64,000 nt of DNA from an uncultured Bacilli bacterium. GTDB taxonomy: Bacteria; Bacillota_I; Bacilli_A; RF39; UBA660. A program made the position numbers and the translations under genes. Below are positions 41,337 through 49,862 of this stretch, piece after piece. The notes beneath the pieces were generated by a model. It was not told the origin of the DNA. It worked only from the letters and a program-made list of their open reading frames with translations, and did no database searches. Location of the stretch: positions 124,001 through 188,000 of the forward strand of contig CAKPGL010000001.1 of the NCBI GenBank assembly GCA_934154785.1, written 5' to 3'. The stretch's first letter is position 1. Every line of letters begins with the position of its first letter.

Positions 41337-42494
41337 ATGGAGAAATTAAAATTGACGGATTATGAAAAGCTATTTGCTAACATTAGAAATTGTGTTAGTA
41401 AATATGAAGATAGTAATTTAAATGAAAGAATTATAGATATGAGTTTAGCAAATGGTGAAAGGCTATCATATTGTGTACCAGAAGGAAAAATAGCCCATTT
41501 ATTAGGTATAAATACAGATTATTTAAGAAGTACGTCTTGCTTAAAAAACTCAAATAATAGTATCGATATATTAAAGGAATTTATAAAAGATGTAAATACA
41601 TATTCTATTGTAGGAAAATTTAATGATGGTTATTTAAAACATGAACAAGTTTTCTCTAGTTATTTAAATGATAAAATTAGTATTTTTAATGAAATAATAC
41701 AACCAAATATTTTTCAACTTGAATTTTTAGCAAAAATAGACAGGAATAAATGTCACCAAAATGGACAAGATGTAATGAATGTTGATTATTTTTTATGCAC
41801 TAAGTCAGAAAATGATGATTATTTGGTACTTGGATTAGTTAAAGAAAGCAATAATTACGTACCTATTACTAGTCAGTTATATACAGATATTAATAATTTA
41901 AAAGAAAAGTTTGTACCAATTTTGGAAAATCAAGAATTAACATTTGTTTCTAAAATTTGCATTAAAAGTCAAAATGATATATATAATTTTAATCTACGTA
42001 ACATATATTTAAAACCTTCAGATAAAGTTAACAAGGCTTCTCAATTGATAGAGTATAGTAAGGAATTTAAATCTAGTGCTAATATAAATGGGGATTATAT
42101 TTATGTGACCAGAAACAGCAATGTTGTTTATGAAAGTATCAAAGCAATTGCTTCACTTATTAAAAATAAAGCAACTATAGATAATGAGACTATACAAGAT
42201 AACAGTATTTTTATTAATAATGCTATTACAGAATTGATAGAGGCATATAATAATTGTTTGGTTTCAGGTGTAACAGATTCTACGCAGCAGTATTCAGATT
42301 TATTAAATGAAAATGATAAATTAAAAAGAGAGTTACAAGATTTAAAGGACAGTATATCAAAACTATCAACAGCTAATAAAGATTTGTCAGATAGAGAAGA
42401 GGCATTAAAGAAAGAAGCTGAGGCATATCGTAGTTTGTTGCAAAAAAATGACACTGACATTCAAAAGGTTTTAACTTTATATTCTAAAAAATAA
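41337..42494 (+). CDS. Unknown protein with N-terminal HLLG-type domain and C-terminal coiled coil
   Basis: A 385-residue soluble protein. Near residues 44-60 it has LSYCVPEGKIAHLLGINTDYL, which loosely recalls the core of PBECR4-type domains (phage-borne nuclease-like toxins); this similarity is weak and unverified. Residues 310-370 are heptad-patterned coiled coil (NDKLKRELQDLKDSISKLS). No signal peptide is seen. AAAGGAGGA precedes the ATG, and promoter and terminator flank it as a single unit. A defence or phage-derived origin is possible, but nothing else near it supports one. Confidence 0.55.
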   Translation: MEKLKLTDYEKLFANIRNCVSKYEDSNLNERIIDMSLANGERLSYCVPEGKIAHLLGINTDYLRSTSCLKNSNNSIDILKEFIKDVNTYSIVGKFNDGYLKHEQVFSSYLNDKISIFNEIIQPNIFQLEFLAKIDRNKCHQNGQDVMNVDYFLCTKSENDDYLVLGLVKESNNYVPITSQLYTDINNLKEKFVPILENQELTFVSKICIKSQNDIYNFNLRNIYLKPSDKVNKASQLIEYSKEFKSSANINGDYIYVTRNSNVVYESIKAIASLIKNKATIDNETIQDNSIFINNAITELIEAYNNCLVSGVTDSTQQYSDLLNENDKLKRELQDLKDSISKLSTANKDLSDREEALKKEAEAYRSLLQKNDTDIQKVLTLYSKK

Positions 42495-42510
42495 AATTAA
42501 TGTATTTATT

Positions 42511-42550
42511 AAGCTAAATATAATAATTGCTTTTATTTAGCTTTTTTTTT
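42511..42550 (+). terminator. Terminator
   Basis: AAGCTAAATA pairs with TATTTAGCTT, followed by a long T run. Confidence 0.8.
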
Positions 42551-42610
42551 ATTGGTAATTGACTATTGGTGTTAAGCCTGTTAAAATAGCAAATTAAAGG
42601 AGGATTACTT

Positions 42611-43264
42611 ATGTCTAAAGAACAAAATGTAATAAACTATTATGTTATTTGTAATAGATTAAAAAATGTTATTAGAACAGGTTGGAAAGACTGGAATGTG
42701 CAAAGAACAAGAATAGAAAGTGTTGCGGAACATATTTTTGGAGTTCAAATGCTTGCACTTGCTATGAAGTCAGAGTATCAATATGATGTAGATATTATGA
42801 AAGTCATATTTATGTTAGCAGTCCATGAACTAGGTGAAACAATAATAGGTGATTTAACTCAATTTCAAATATCTAAAGAGGAAAAAGAAAAGTTAGAACA
42901 TGAAGCTGTACATAAGATATTAGGAAATTTGTTAGATGGCAAACAAATAGAAGAATTATTTTTGGAATTTGATTCACATAATACAAAAGAAGCAATGTTT
43001 GCCTACCAGTGTGATAAACTAGAATGCGATTTACAATGTAAACTATATGATGAAGAGGGTTGTGTAGATTTAAATAAACAAGATGGCAATACTACAATGA
43101 AAAATCCTCTAGTTGAAAAACTTTTAAACAATGGTGCAACATGGTCAAATATGTGGTTAAATTTTGGACAACAAATATATCCTTATGATGATAACTTCAA
43201 AGCAATATCCAATTATGTAAAAAATAATGATATAAGTGATAATAAAGTAAAAAAATTAAAATAA
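42611..43264 (+). CDS. HD-domain phosphohydrolase, YfbR/HDDC2-like
   Basis: A 217-residue protein with RIESVAEHIFGVQMLALAM (first metal His) and MLAVHELGETIIGDLT. This is the HD-domain pattern of 5'-nucleotidase YfbR-like enzymes. In the second motif the usual His-Asp is His-Glu, which can still bind metal but departs from consensus. The downstream Asp in CDKLECDLQCK matches the third metal-site segment. It probably hydrolyses nucleotide monophosphates in the cytoplasm. AAAGGAGGA precedes the ATG. Confidence 0.75.
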   Translation: MSKEQNVINYYVICNRLKNVIRTGWKDWNVQRTRIESVAEHIFGVQMLALAMKSEYQYDVDIMKVIFMLAVHELGETIIGDLTQFQISKEEKEKLEHEAVHKILGNLLDGKQIEELFLEFDSHNTKEAMFAYQCDKLECDLQCKLYDEEGCVDLNKQDGNTTMKNPLVEKLLNNGATWSNMWLNFGQQIYPYDDNFKAISNYVKNNDISDNKVKKLK

Positions 43265-43335
43265 AAGAGGCAAAATTTTTTAATGAACTACATCTAAAAA
43301 ATGAATAGTTCATTACTAAGTTTTAGCCTCTTTTT
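43263..43335. terminator. Bidirectional long-hairpin terminator
   Basis: AAAAGAGGC/GCCTCTTTT outer stem and AATGAACTA/TAGTTCATT inner stem between convergent genes. Confidence 0.8.
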
Positions 43336-44767
43336 AATTATTTATACCATGATGTGCTGTATAGCTATCTTCTGTTAGTGGTAAAAAAGTATAACCATTT
43401 GATAAACCATAATATAATATTTTTTCTAATGCATCCTTATTAGCGTATTTAATATCATGCATTAATACAACAGAATTATTAAATCGTTTTATACCACTTA
43501 TGACATTATTAGCAATCTTATCAGAATTAATAGTACTAGTATCACCACTATCTACATTCCAATCAAAATACGTATATCCTAGTTCTGTTACTTTTTTAGT
43601 TAATCTAGTCATTAATCCTTTATTACCACTACTAATAGTATTTGAGCTTCCTCCTGGGAATCTTATTAATTTGGTGTGATATCCTGTTTGTTTATATATT
43701 ACTTTATCCATATTATTTAAATCATTTAAATAAGCATCATCACTATTATAAACAATTTTATATTGATGAGAGTAGGTATGAATACCAATACTATGACCAT
43801 TATTATACATTTCTTTAATTAAATTTTGATTATTTGGAAATTGATTAGTTACAAAAAATGTAGCTTTAACATTATACCTATTTAGTATATCTAAAATGTT
43901 TTGTGTATAAGCATTAGGTCCATCATCAAAAGTTAAATAAACAATTTTACCGTTTTTTTCTATATTTGTTCCAATAGAATTATCATAAACATGGACTACT
44001 CTCTTTTTTGTTTGTTTATTTCCAGAATTATCAACAATTGTATATGTTAAATTGTAGTCACCAACAGTGTTAACATCTACACTGCCTTCTACCTTAACTT
44101 TTTCACTTAGCTTTCCATCACAAGTATCATATGCCGTAAATCCTGGTTCTTTAAATGCTGTTCCTTTATAAAGATACAGATTATCATTTCCATTTAACAC
44201 TAATTCAGGTGCTTTGTTATCAATAATTTCTATATCTCTTTCTACTAATGCTTCATTACCAGCTTCATCAATAGCGCTATAATACAATTTATTTTCTTTA
44301 ATATATTTAGTAACCTTATTTTGAATATTTGTATCATAATTATCAGTGATTGTATAATCATTAATTTTATCTAGATTATAATTGGGACAGAGTGTTAATT
44401 TATCACTATTTTCTAATTCAATAACTGGTTTTTCAATGTCCGCAACTTCAATTTCCACAGTTTTAATTTTTTTATATTTATTAACATTCTTATAAAGTAG
44501 AGTATAGATTACTTTATATTTACCTATTTTTGTTGTATCAACATTGTTTTCTACTTTAATATATTTTGAAATCTCAATACACTTTTTTGAAAAAATAGTT
44601 TTACAGTAATATCCTTTAGCGTTAGGGACATTAAAAGTACTATTAACATTTACTTTATTTGAAAAATTATCTATTTCTATGTAAACATTTCTTCTAAATA
44701 ATAAAAATATTATTATTGAAGTGAGTAACGCTAATAAAAAAATAATTATTAATCTTTTCTTATTCAT
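43334..44767 (-). CDS. Polysaccharide (peptidoglycan) deacetylase with Ig-like repeats
   Basis: A 477-residue protein with a membrane anchor (about 5-23). Two or three DUF5011-type Ig-like domains cover roughly 95-265 (DNYDT, DEAGNEA, DTCDGKLSEKV, VDNSGNKQ). A C-terminal NodB domain has YLTFDDGPN (catalytic Asp and metal Asp), GHSIGIHTYSH (metal His pair) and RFPGGSS. It removes acetyl groups from a surface glycan, most likely peptidoglycan N-acetylglucosamine, outside the cell. It is transcribed alone and is convergent with the HD-domain gene. Confidence 0.88.
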   Translation of the reverse strand: MNKKRLIIIFLLALLTSIIIFLLFRRNVYIEIDNFSNKVNVNSTFNVPNAKGYYCKTIFSKKCIEISKYIKVENNVDTTKIGKYKVIYTLLYKNVNKYKKIKTVEIEVADIEKPVIELENSDKLTLCPNYNLDKINDYTITDNYDTNIQNKVTKYIKENKLYYSAIDEAGNEALVERDIEIIDNKAPELVLNGNDNLYLYKGTAFKEPGFTAYDTCDGKLSEKVKVEGSVDVNTVGDYNLTYTIVDNSGNKQTKKRVVHVYDNSIGTNIEKNGKIVYLTFDDGPNAYTQNILDILNRYNVKATFFVTNQFPNNQNLIKEMYNNGHSIGIHTYSHQYKIVYNSDDAYLNDLNNMDKVIYKQTGYHTKLIRFPGGSSNTISSGNKGLMTRLTKKVTELGYTYFDWNVDSGDTSTINSDKIANNVISGIKRFNNSVVLMHDIKYANKDALEKILYYGLSNGYTFLPLTEDSYTAHHGINN

Positions 44768-44877
44768 ATTATCACCATACTATATTAGTTATTATACTCC
44801 TAATTTTATTATTTACAATAATTTTGTTTTTAAAAAATAATATTCATGATATAATATGTCAAGAAAAGGGCGATAAT

Positions 44878-45603
44878 ATGAAAAGACAAATAGCTTTAAT
44901 AACCGGTGGTGCAAAAGGAATTGGTGCCAGTATTGTAGAACAGTTATGTAAAAACAATTTTGATATAATATTACATTATAATAAAAGTAATTTAATTGCA
45001 GAAAAATTAAAAAATGATTTAGCGTGTAAATATAAAAATAATATCTACTTAGTAGCGGGTGATTTAAATAAAGAATCGGATATAGATTATATAATAAATT
45101 ACGTTAAAGGTATTACAAATAAATTAGATGTTCTTGTTAATAATGCCGCACTAAGTTTAGATAATGATATAGAAGAAAAAACTAAAGAAGAGTTTATGAA
45201 TGTTTTAAGTGTTAATTTAGTAGCACCATTTCTACTTACTAGAGGTCTTTCTCCTTTACTAGCTGATGGTACAGTCATAAACATAGCATCTACAGATGGA
45301 ATAGATACTTATAGTACTTATAATGTAGATTATTCTACATCAAAAGCTGGATTAATATTATTAACAAAAATATTAAGTGAAAAATATAGTAATATATATT
45401 TTGTAGCACTAGCTCCAAACTGGGTTAAAACAGAAAGTATTATGGAAATGGAACCAACATTCTTGGAAAATGAATTAAAGAGAGTTAATCAAAAGAAACT
45501 ATTATTACCAGAAGATATATCTTTAAAAGTTATAGAAATTATTAATAATAAGAACATACAAAGTGGTTCGTTAATTAGAATAGATGGTGAAAAATATGAA
45601 TAA
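44878..45603 (+). CDS. Short-chain dehydrogenase/reductase (FabG-like)
   Basis: The start is ATG 44878, 18 codons inside the longest frame, where AAAGGGCG is placed upstream and the TGGAKGIG cofactor motif lies at its usual position (residues 8-15). The 241-residue SDR also has VNNAALS and the active-site set with YSTSKAG. It is an NAD(P)H-dependent keto or hydroxyl redox enzyme. Its last 8 nt overlap the next gene, a pyridoxal enzyme, so the two form an operon. The substrate is unknown. Confidence 0.83.
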   Translation: MKRQIALITGGAKGIGASIVEQLCKNNFDIILHYNKSNLIAEKLKNDLACKYKNNIYLVAGDLNKESDIDYIINYVKGITNKLDVLVNNAALSLDNDIEEKTKEEFMNVLSVNLVAPFLLTRGLSPLLADGTVINIASTDGIDTYSTYNVDYSTSKAGLILLTKILSEKYSNIYFVALAPNWVKTESIMEMEPTFLENELKRVNQKKLLLPEDISLKVIEIINNKNIQSGSLIRIDGEKYE

Positions 45604-46858
45604 AAATTTAGAACAATTTGGTATAAGCAAAGACTTGTACTTATTATCAAAAGAAACAGAAAAAGAATTACAAGATAAATTTAAAGAATTGGATAGTCTA
45701 TGTGAATACAATAGTTTAAAAGTATTAAATGCTTTTCAAAAACATAGTGTTACAGAGTCACATTTTGCATCTACTACTGGTTATGGTTATGGTGATATAG
45801 GTAGAGATACCATAGAAGAAATATTCGCGGAAGTCTTAGGAGCAGAGTCTGCATTAGTTAGAAATCAATTTATTTCAGGTTCTCATGCTTTAAATGTTGC
45901 ACTTTTTGCTTTTCTTCGTCCTGGTGATACTATGTTAAGTATTACTGGTAAACCTTATGATACTTTAGATGAAGTAATTGGTATAGTAGATAATCCTAGT
46001 TCATTAAAATCTTTTGGTATTAAATATGAACAAATAGATTTAATAAATAATGAATTTGATATTGAAGCTATTAAAAATATATTATCTAAAGAAAAAGTAA
46101 AGTTAATTGAAATTCAAAGGTCAAAAGGGTATTCTACTAGAAAAAGTATAACTTTAGATAAAGTAGAAAATGTTATTAAAGCTATACGTGAAGTAGATAA
46201 AGAAGTAATTATTATGATAGATAATTGTTATTGTGAATTTGTTTCTTTTAATGAACCTTTAAGTGTTGGTGCAGACGTAATAGTTGGTTCACTTATAAAA
46301 AATTTAGGTGGTGGCATTGCACCAAATGGTGCTTATATAGCAGGTCGTAAAGATTTAATCAATCTTGCAGCGGAGCGTTTAACATTACCTGGTGAAGGTA
46401 AAGAAGTAGGTCCAAGTTTAGGCGTAAATAGATATTTACTACAAGGTTTATATATGGCACCTAGTGTTGTTGTTAATGCTTTAAAAACCGCTGTATTTAC
46501 GAGCCTTTTATTAGAAAAATTAGGATATAAAGTTGAACCTAAATATAGTGATGCCCGTGCTGATATAGTTCAAAATATTGAATTTGGTAATCCTGATAAA
46601 TTAATTAAATATTGTCAAGGTATTCAAATGGGCTCACCAATAGATTCAAACGCTATTCCGATGCCTTGGGATATGCCAGGTTATGTGGATAAAGTAATTA
46701 TGGCTGCTGGAACATTTACGCAGGGTTCTTCTATAGAAATATCTTGTGATGGTCCAATTAGAGAACCATTTATTGCTTATCAACAGGGTGGATTAACCTA
46801 TGAATATGGTAAACTTGCTGTTTTAAAAGCCGTAGCGGAATTATTAAAAAATAAATAG
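45596..46858 (+). CDS. PLP-dependent enzyme of the methionine gamma-lyase / YnbB family
   Basis: The start is ATG 45596, preceded by GGTGA inside the end of the SDR gene. The 420-residue protein has SHFASTTGYGYGDIGRDTIEEIFA, VRNQFISGSHAL and the PLP-lysine region GSLIKNLGGGIAPNGAYIAG. These match the family once named aluminium-resistance protein (B. subtilis YnbB). It probably eliminates a thiol or other leaving group from a sulfur amino acid, but the physiological reaction is not established. A strong terminator follows. Confidence 0.85.
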   Translation: MNKNLEQFGISKDLYLLSKETEKELQDKFKELDSLCEYNSLKVLNAFQKHSVTESHFASTTGYGYGDIGRDTIEEIFAEVLGAESALVRNQFISGSHALNVALFAFLRPGDTMLSITGKPYDTLDEVIGIVDNPSSLKSFGIKYEQIDLINNEFDIEAIKNILSKEKVKLIEIQRSKGYSTRKSITLDKVENVIKAIREVDKEVIIMIDNCYCEFVSFNEPLSVGADVIVGSLIKNLGGGIAPNGAYIAGRKDLINLAAERLTLPGEGKEVGPSLGVNRYLLQGLYMAPSVVVNALKTAVFTSLLLEKLGYKVEPKYSDARADIVQNIEFGNPDKLIKYCQGIQMGSPIDSNAIPMPWDMPGYVDKVIMAAGTFTQGSSIEISCDGPIREPFIAYQQGGLTYEYGKLAVLKAVAELLKNK

Positions 46859-46883
46859 ACTAAAAAATAGATTAAATACGTAA

Positions 46884-46914
46884 AAAAATCAGAGAAGTAA
46901 ATCTCTGATTTTTG
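46884..46914 (+). terminator. Terminator
   Basis: AAAAATCAGAGA pairs with TCTCTGATTTTT across a 6-nt loop. The T-rich end also continues toward the convergent rnr gene. Confidence 0.8.
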
Positions 46915-46931
46915 TTGTTTTATAAACTATT

Positions 46932-48980
46932 TTAATTTAGACTTAACTTTTTGGTTTTACTTTCTTCAAGTTTACCAATTATATTAAAGTAAATGGTTCT
47001 ATCTATCATTGATACATTTTCTACCTTAAGTAATACTTTTACACCAATTTTATAATCTTTTAATGAATTATAAGTACTAGAGTCAACAATACCATAAATA
47101 AGATTAGTAGTTTTAACTCTTATATTATTTCCATTATTACTAACAATAGTACCTTCAAATTCTTCACCAATGTGTTCTTGCATATATTGTGCCATCATTA
47201 GTTTTTCGCTTTCTCTTTCTGCAGCATCTGATTGTCTTTCTTTATAGGAAGAATGACTGCACGCTTTAGTTAAATAGGTTTCTAACTCTTTTAAATTGAT
47301 TTTAGAAATATCTTTTGTATACTTATTTATTAAAGTATGAACTAATAAATCGGGAAAACGTCTAATAGGTGAAGTAAAGTGTGTATAATAATCTAATGCT
47401 AAACCAAAGTGTCCAATATTATCTATAGAATATTCTGCTTTTTTCATAGCGCATAATAATAAATTTGATAATAGTGAATATTCCTCTTTATCTGACAAAC
47501 TATTTAATATATTTTGAATAAGTTTAGGGCTACCAACATTTCCACAAGTATTTACCCTGTAACCTAAATCCGTAATAAATTTTACAGTTTTATCTAGCTT
47601 CATTTCATTAGGAATCCCATGTACACGATAAACAAATGGTAGATGTGAAAAATAAGATGCTACAGTTTCGTTAGCGGCTATCATAAAATTTTCAATTAAC
47701 TTTTCAGCATCTCCTTGATGTGCTTGTAAGAAATCAAAAGGTTTACCATTTTCATCCACAGCAACTTCTATTTCATTACTAACAAAGTCAATTTTACCAG
47801 CACCCTGTCTAACTCTACTTAAAATTTTAGATAATTTATGCATGTTTATTAATGTGTTGTAAAACTCATCATATCCATCTGGAATGATACCTTCTTCTAG
47901 AATATGGTTTACAGAATCATAGTCCATTTTCTTTTTGGAATTAATAACAGAATTTACAATATTACTATTAATAATCTTACCATTTTTGTCTATTTCCATA
48001 ATACAAGACTTAGTAAGACGGTCAACATTAGGATTTAATGAACAAATACCATTAGAAAGTTTCTGTGGTAACATTGGTATAACAGAATTAATCATATATA
48101 AGCTAGTTGCGCGATTATAAGCTTCTTCAAATAGTTTCATTCCTGGTTTTACATAATACGATACATCAGCAATGTGAACTCCTAATTCATAATTACCATT
48201 TGGTAAAATTTTTAATGAAATAGCGTCATCCATGTCTTTAGTATTTATTCCATCTATAGTAAATATTGTTTCATTTCTTAAGTCTAATCTATTTTTTAAT
48301 TCTATATCTAGTACAGTATCAGGAATATTTTCTGTTTCTTTTAGTGCTTCTTCACTAAATTCAGGTTCAAAGTCTTTATCGTATGCAATAGATAATAGTT
48401 CCTTATTAGGTGCATCTCTATGGCAAATTAGTTTAACAAATTCACATTCAAGATAACTATCTTCGAATGTAGTATTTGTTTTTACTAAAACTCTATCACC
48501 ATCCGCTAAAAGTTTAAGTGCTTTTTTATTTACATGAATTAAATAGTTATTTGGTAAGTTTAGTGGTATTAACATTTTCTCATCGTAATTATTTACTACT
48601 TCACAAACAATTTTATCATATTTATGTTCTATAACTTTTACTACTTTAAATCCGTTTCCATCATTTTGTACGATAACTTTACTGAAAGTTAAAGCACCAT
48701 TTAAATCTTCATCTGCAATGTCACATTTTTTATTATTTTCATCTATAAAATATTTTTTACCTTTAGAAGTAGATAAAATTTCCACAACTTTGTAAATATC
48801 ACCAATTTTATAATATAAATCTTCTTCATTATTGTAGTAAATTTTACCTTCATTTACTATTTTTTCTAAGGTTTTTTTGATAAATTTAGTACTTACAGTA
48901 TATAGTTTTGCATACTTCTTAATTTCTTCAATAGATAGTTTTTCTTGTGTATTAATTAATTCTAAAATTTGTTCTTCCAA
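46932..48980 (-). CDS. rnr: Ribonuclease R
   Basis: An exoribonuclease of the RNB family. I place the start at TTG 48980 (682 residues), because AGTAGGGGG lies about 9 nt upstream on the minus strand; the open frame extends 12 codons further. It has an N-terminal winged-helix domain, cold-shock-type OB domains and the RNB core with FTIDGINTKDMDDA (metal-binding Asps) and YTHFTSPIRRFPDLLVH. A C-terminal S1 domain (EEFEGTIVSNNGNNIRV) follows. It degrades structured RNA 3' to 5'. No secG or smpB neighbour is visible, unlike in many Bacillota. Confidence 0.9.
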   Translation of the reverse strand: MEEQILELINTQEKLSIEEIKKYAKLYTVSTKFIKKTLEKIVNEGKIYYNNEEDLYYKIGDIYKVVEILSTSKGKKYFIDENNKKCDIADEDLNGALTFSKVIVQNDGNGFKVVKVIEHKYDKIVCEVVNNYDEKMLIPLNLPNNYLIHVNKKALKLLADGDRVLVKTNTTFEDSYLECEFVKLICHRDAPNKELLSIAYDKDFEPEFSEEALKETENIPDTVLDIELKNRLDLRNETIFTIDGINTKDMDDAISLKILPNGNYELGVHIADVSYYVKPGMKLFEEAYNRATSLYMINSVIPMLPQKLSNGICSLNPNVDRLTKSCIMEIDKNGKIINSNIVNSVINSKKKMDYDSVNHILEEGIIPDGYDEFYNTLINMHKLSKILSRVRQGAGKIDFVSNEIEVAVDENGKPFDFLQAHQGDAEKLIENFMIAANETVASYFSHLPFVYRVHGIPNEMKLDKTVKFITDLGYRVNTCGNVGSPKLIQNILNSLSDKEEYSLLSNLLLCAMKKAEYSIDNIGHFGLALDYYTHFTSPIRRFPDLLVHTLINKYTKDISKINLKELETYLTKACSHSSYKERQSDAAERESEKLMMAQYMQEHIGEEFEGTIVSNNGNNIRVKTTNLIYGIVDSSTYNSLKDYKIGVKVLLKVENVSMIDRTIYFNIIGKLEESKTKKLSLN

Positions 48981-49308
48981 AGAAACACGCCCCCTACTCT
49001 TTCTAATATACAACAAAAAAATTGCATTGTAAATTAAATAATTGAATATTTAAAAATTTTTTTTAGATACATACAAGGTGTTAACATATTAATGCAAAGG
49101 AACTAGTTTTCCACAGGAAAACCATAAAGTTACCCAATATTAATAGTAAACATGTGGAAAACTATGATATATATGTGGAAAAGTATATAAAAATCAGAAT
49201 TTGTTGAACTTATACTGTGGAAAAGTAAGAAATTAGATAAATCATTAATACAATATTAAAAATAAAAAAATGAATCAAAATATGGTATAATGGTTACGGA
49301 GGTATAAT
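48981..49308 (+). other. Intergenic region with four DnaA-box-like 9-mers
   Basis: This gap of about 330 nt between the divergent rnr and mscL genes holds TTTTCCACA at 49107-49115 and its complement TGTGGAAAA at 49153-49161, 49174-49182 and 49216-49224. Each differs from the consensus DnaA box TTATCCACA at one position. The rest is AT-rich, with an extended TTTTCC-ACA-GGAAAA palindrome at the first box. dnaA and dnaN are not nearby. The divergent promoters must also lie here. Confidence 0.5.
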
Positions 49309-49761
49309 ATGAAAAAAATATTAAAAGAGTTTAAAGAATTTATTTCACGTGGTAGTGTAGTAGACCTTGCAGTAGGTGTTATTGTAGGTGGAGCATTTAG
49401 CAAAATAGTAACATCACTAGTAAATGATATTTTAATGCCAATCATTGGAATTATTATTGGTGGTCATAATTTTAGTAGTTTATCAATAACATTTAGAGAC
49501 GCTACTATTGCTTATGGAGCATTTATTCAAAATGTAATAGACTTTTTAATAGTTGCGGCTTGTATATTTATGTTTGTAAAAGTTATTAATAGTTTAGAAA
49601 AACTTGGTCACAAGGATGCTAAAAAAGAAGAACCTAAACCCGCTCCAAAGAAATCTGATGAAGTAGTTTTATTAGAGGAAATAAGAGATTTATTAAAAAA
49701 CAATAATGCTACTGCCAAGGAAACTAAAACAGTAAAGAAAGTAACTAAAAAGAAAAATTAA
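49309..49761 (+). CDS. mscL: Large-conductance mechanosensitive channel MscL
   Basis: A 150-residue protein. The N-terminal amphipathic helix and TM1 read [27 protein letters not shown] (here in two parts of under 20 residues: [17 protein letters not shown] and [10 protein letters not shown]), TM2 is near [18 protein letters not shown], and the tail is Lys-rich and cytoplasmic. Homopentamers open under membrane tension to release solutes during osmotic downshock. The length is in the normal 130-150 range. GGAGGTA precedes the ATG. A terminator follows immediately. Confidence 0.93.
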   Translation: MKKILKEFKEFISRGSVVDLAVGVIVGGAFSKIVTSLVNDILMPIIGIIIGGHNFSSLSITFRDATIAYGAFIQNVIDFLIVAACIFMFVKVINSLEKLGHKDAKKEEPKPAPKKSDEVVLLEEIRDLLKNNNATAKETKTVKKVTKKKN

Positions 49762-49788
49762 AGGATTATTTTTACCTTTAATTTTTTT
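49753..49788 (+). terminator. Terminator of mscL
   Basis: AAAAATTAAAGG pairs with CCTTTAATTTTT, followed by T residues, overlapping the stop codon. Confidence 0.8.
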
Positions 49789-49862
49789 CAAAAAATCTAG
49801 AATATTTGTTGCAAACATAAGTTTGCTGTGATACAATTATATTGCTTAAAAGTAGGTGACAT

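Noticed and set aside
49107..49224. Calling the DnaA-box cluster the chromosome origin
   Set aside because: dnaA, dnaN, rpmH or gidA are absent and the boxes are one base off consensus; reported only as a cluster.
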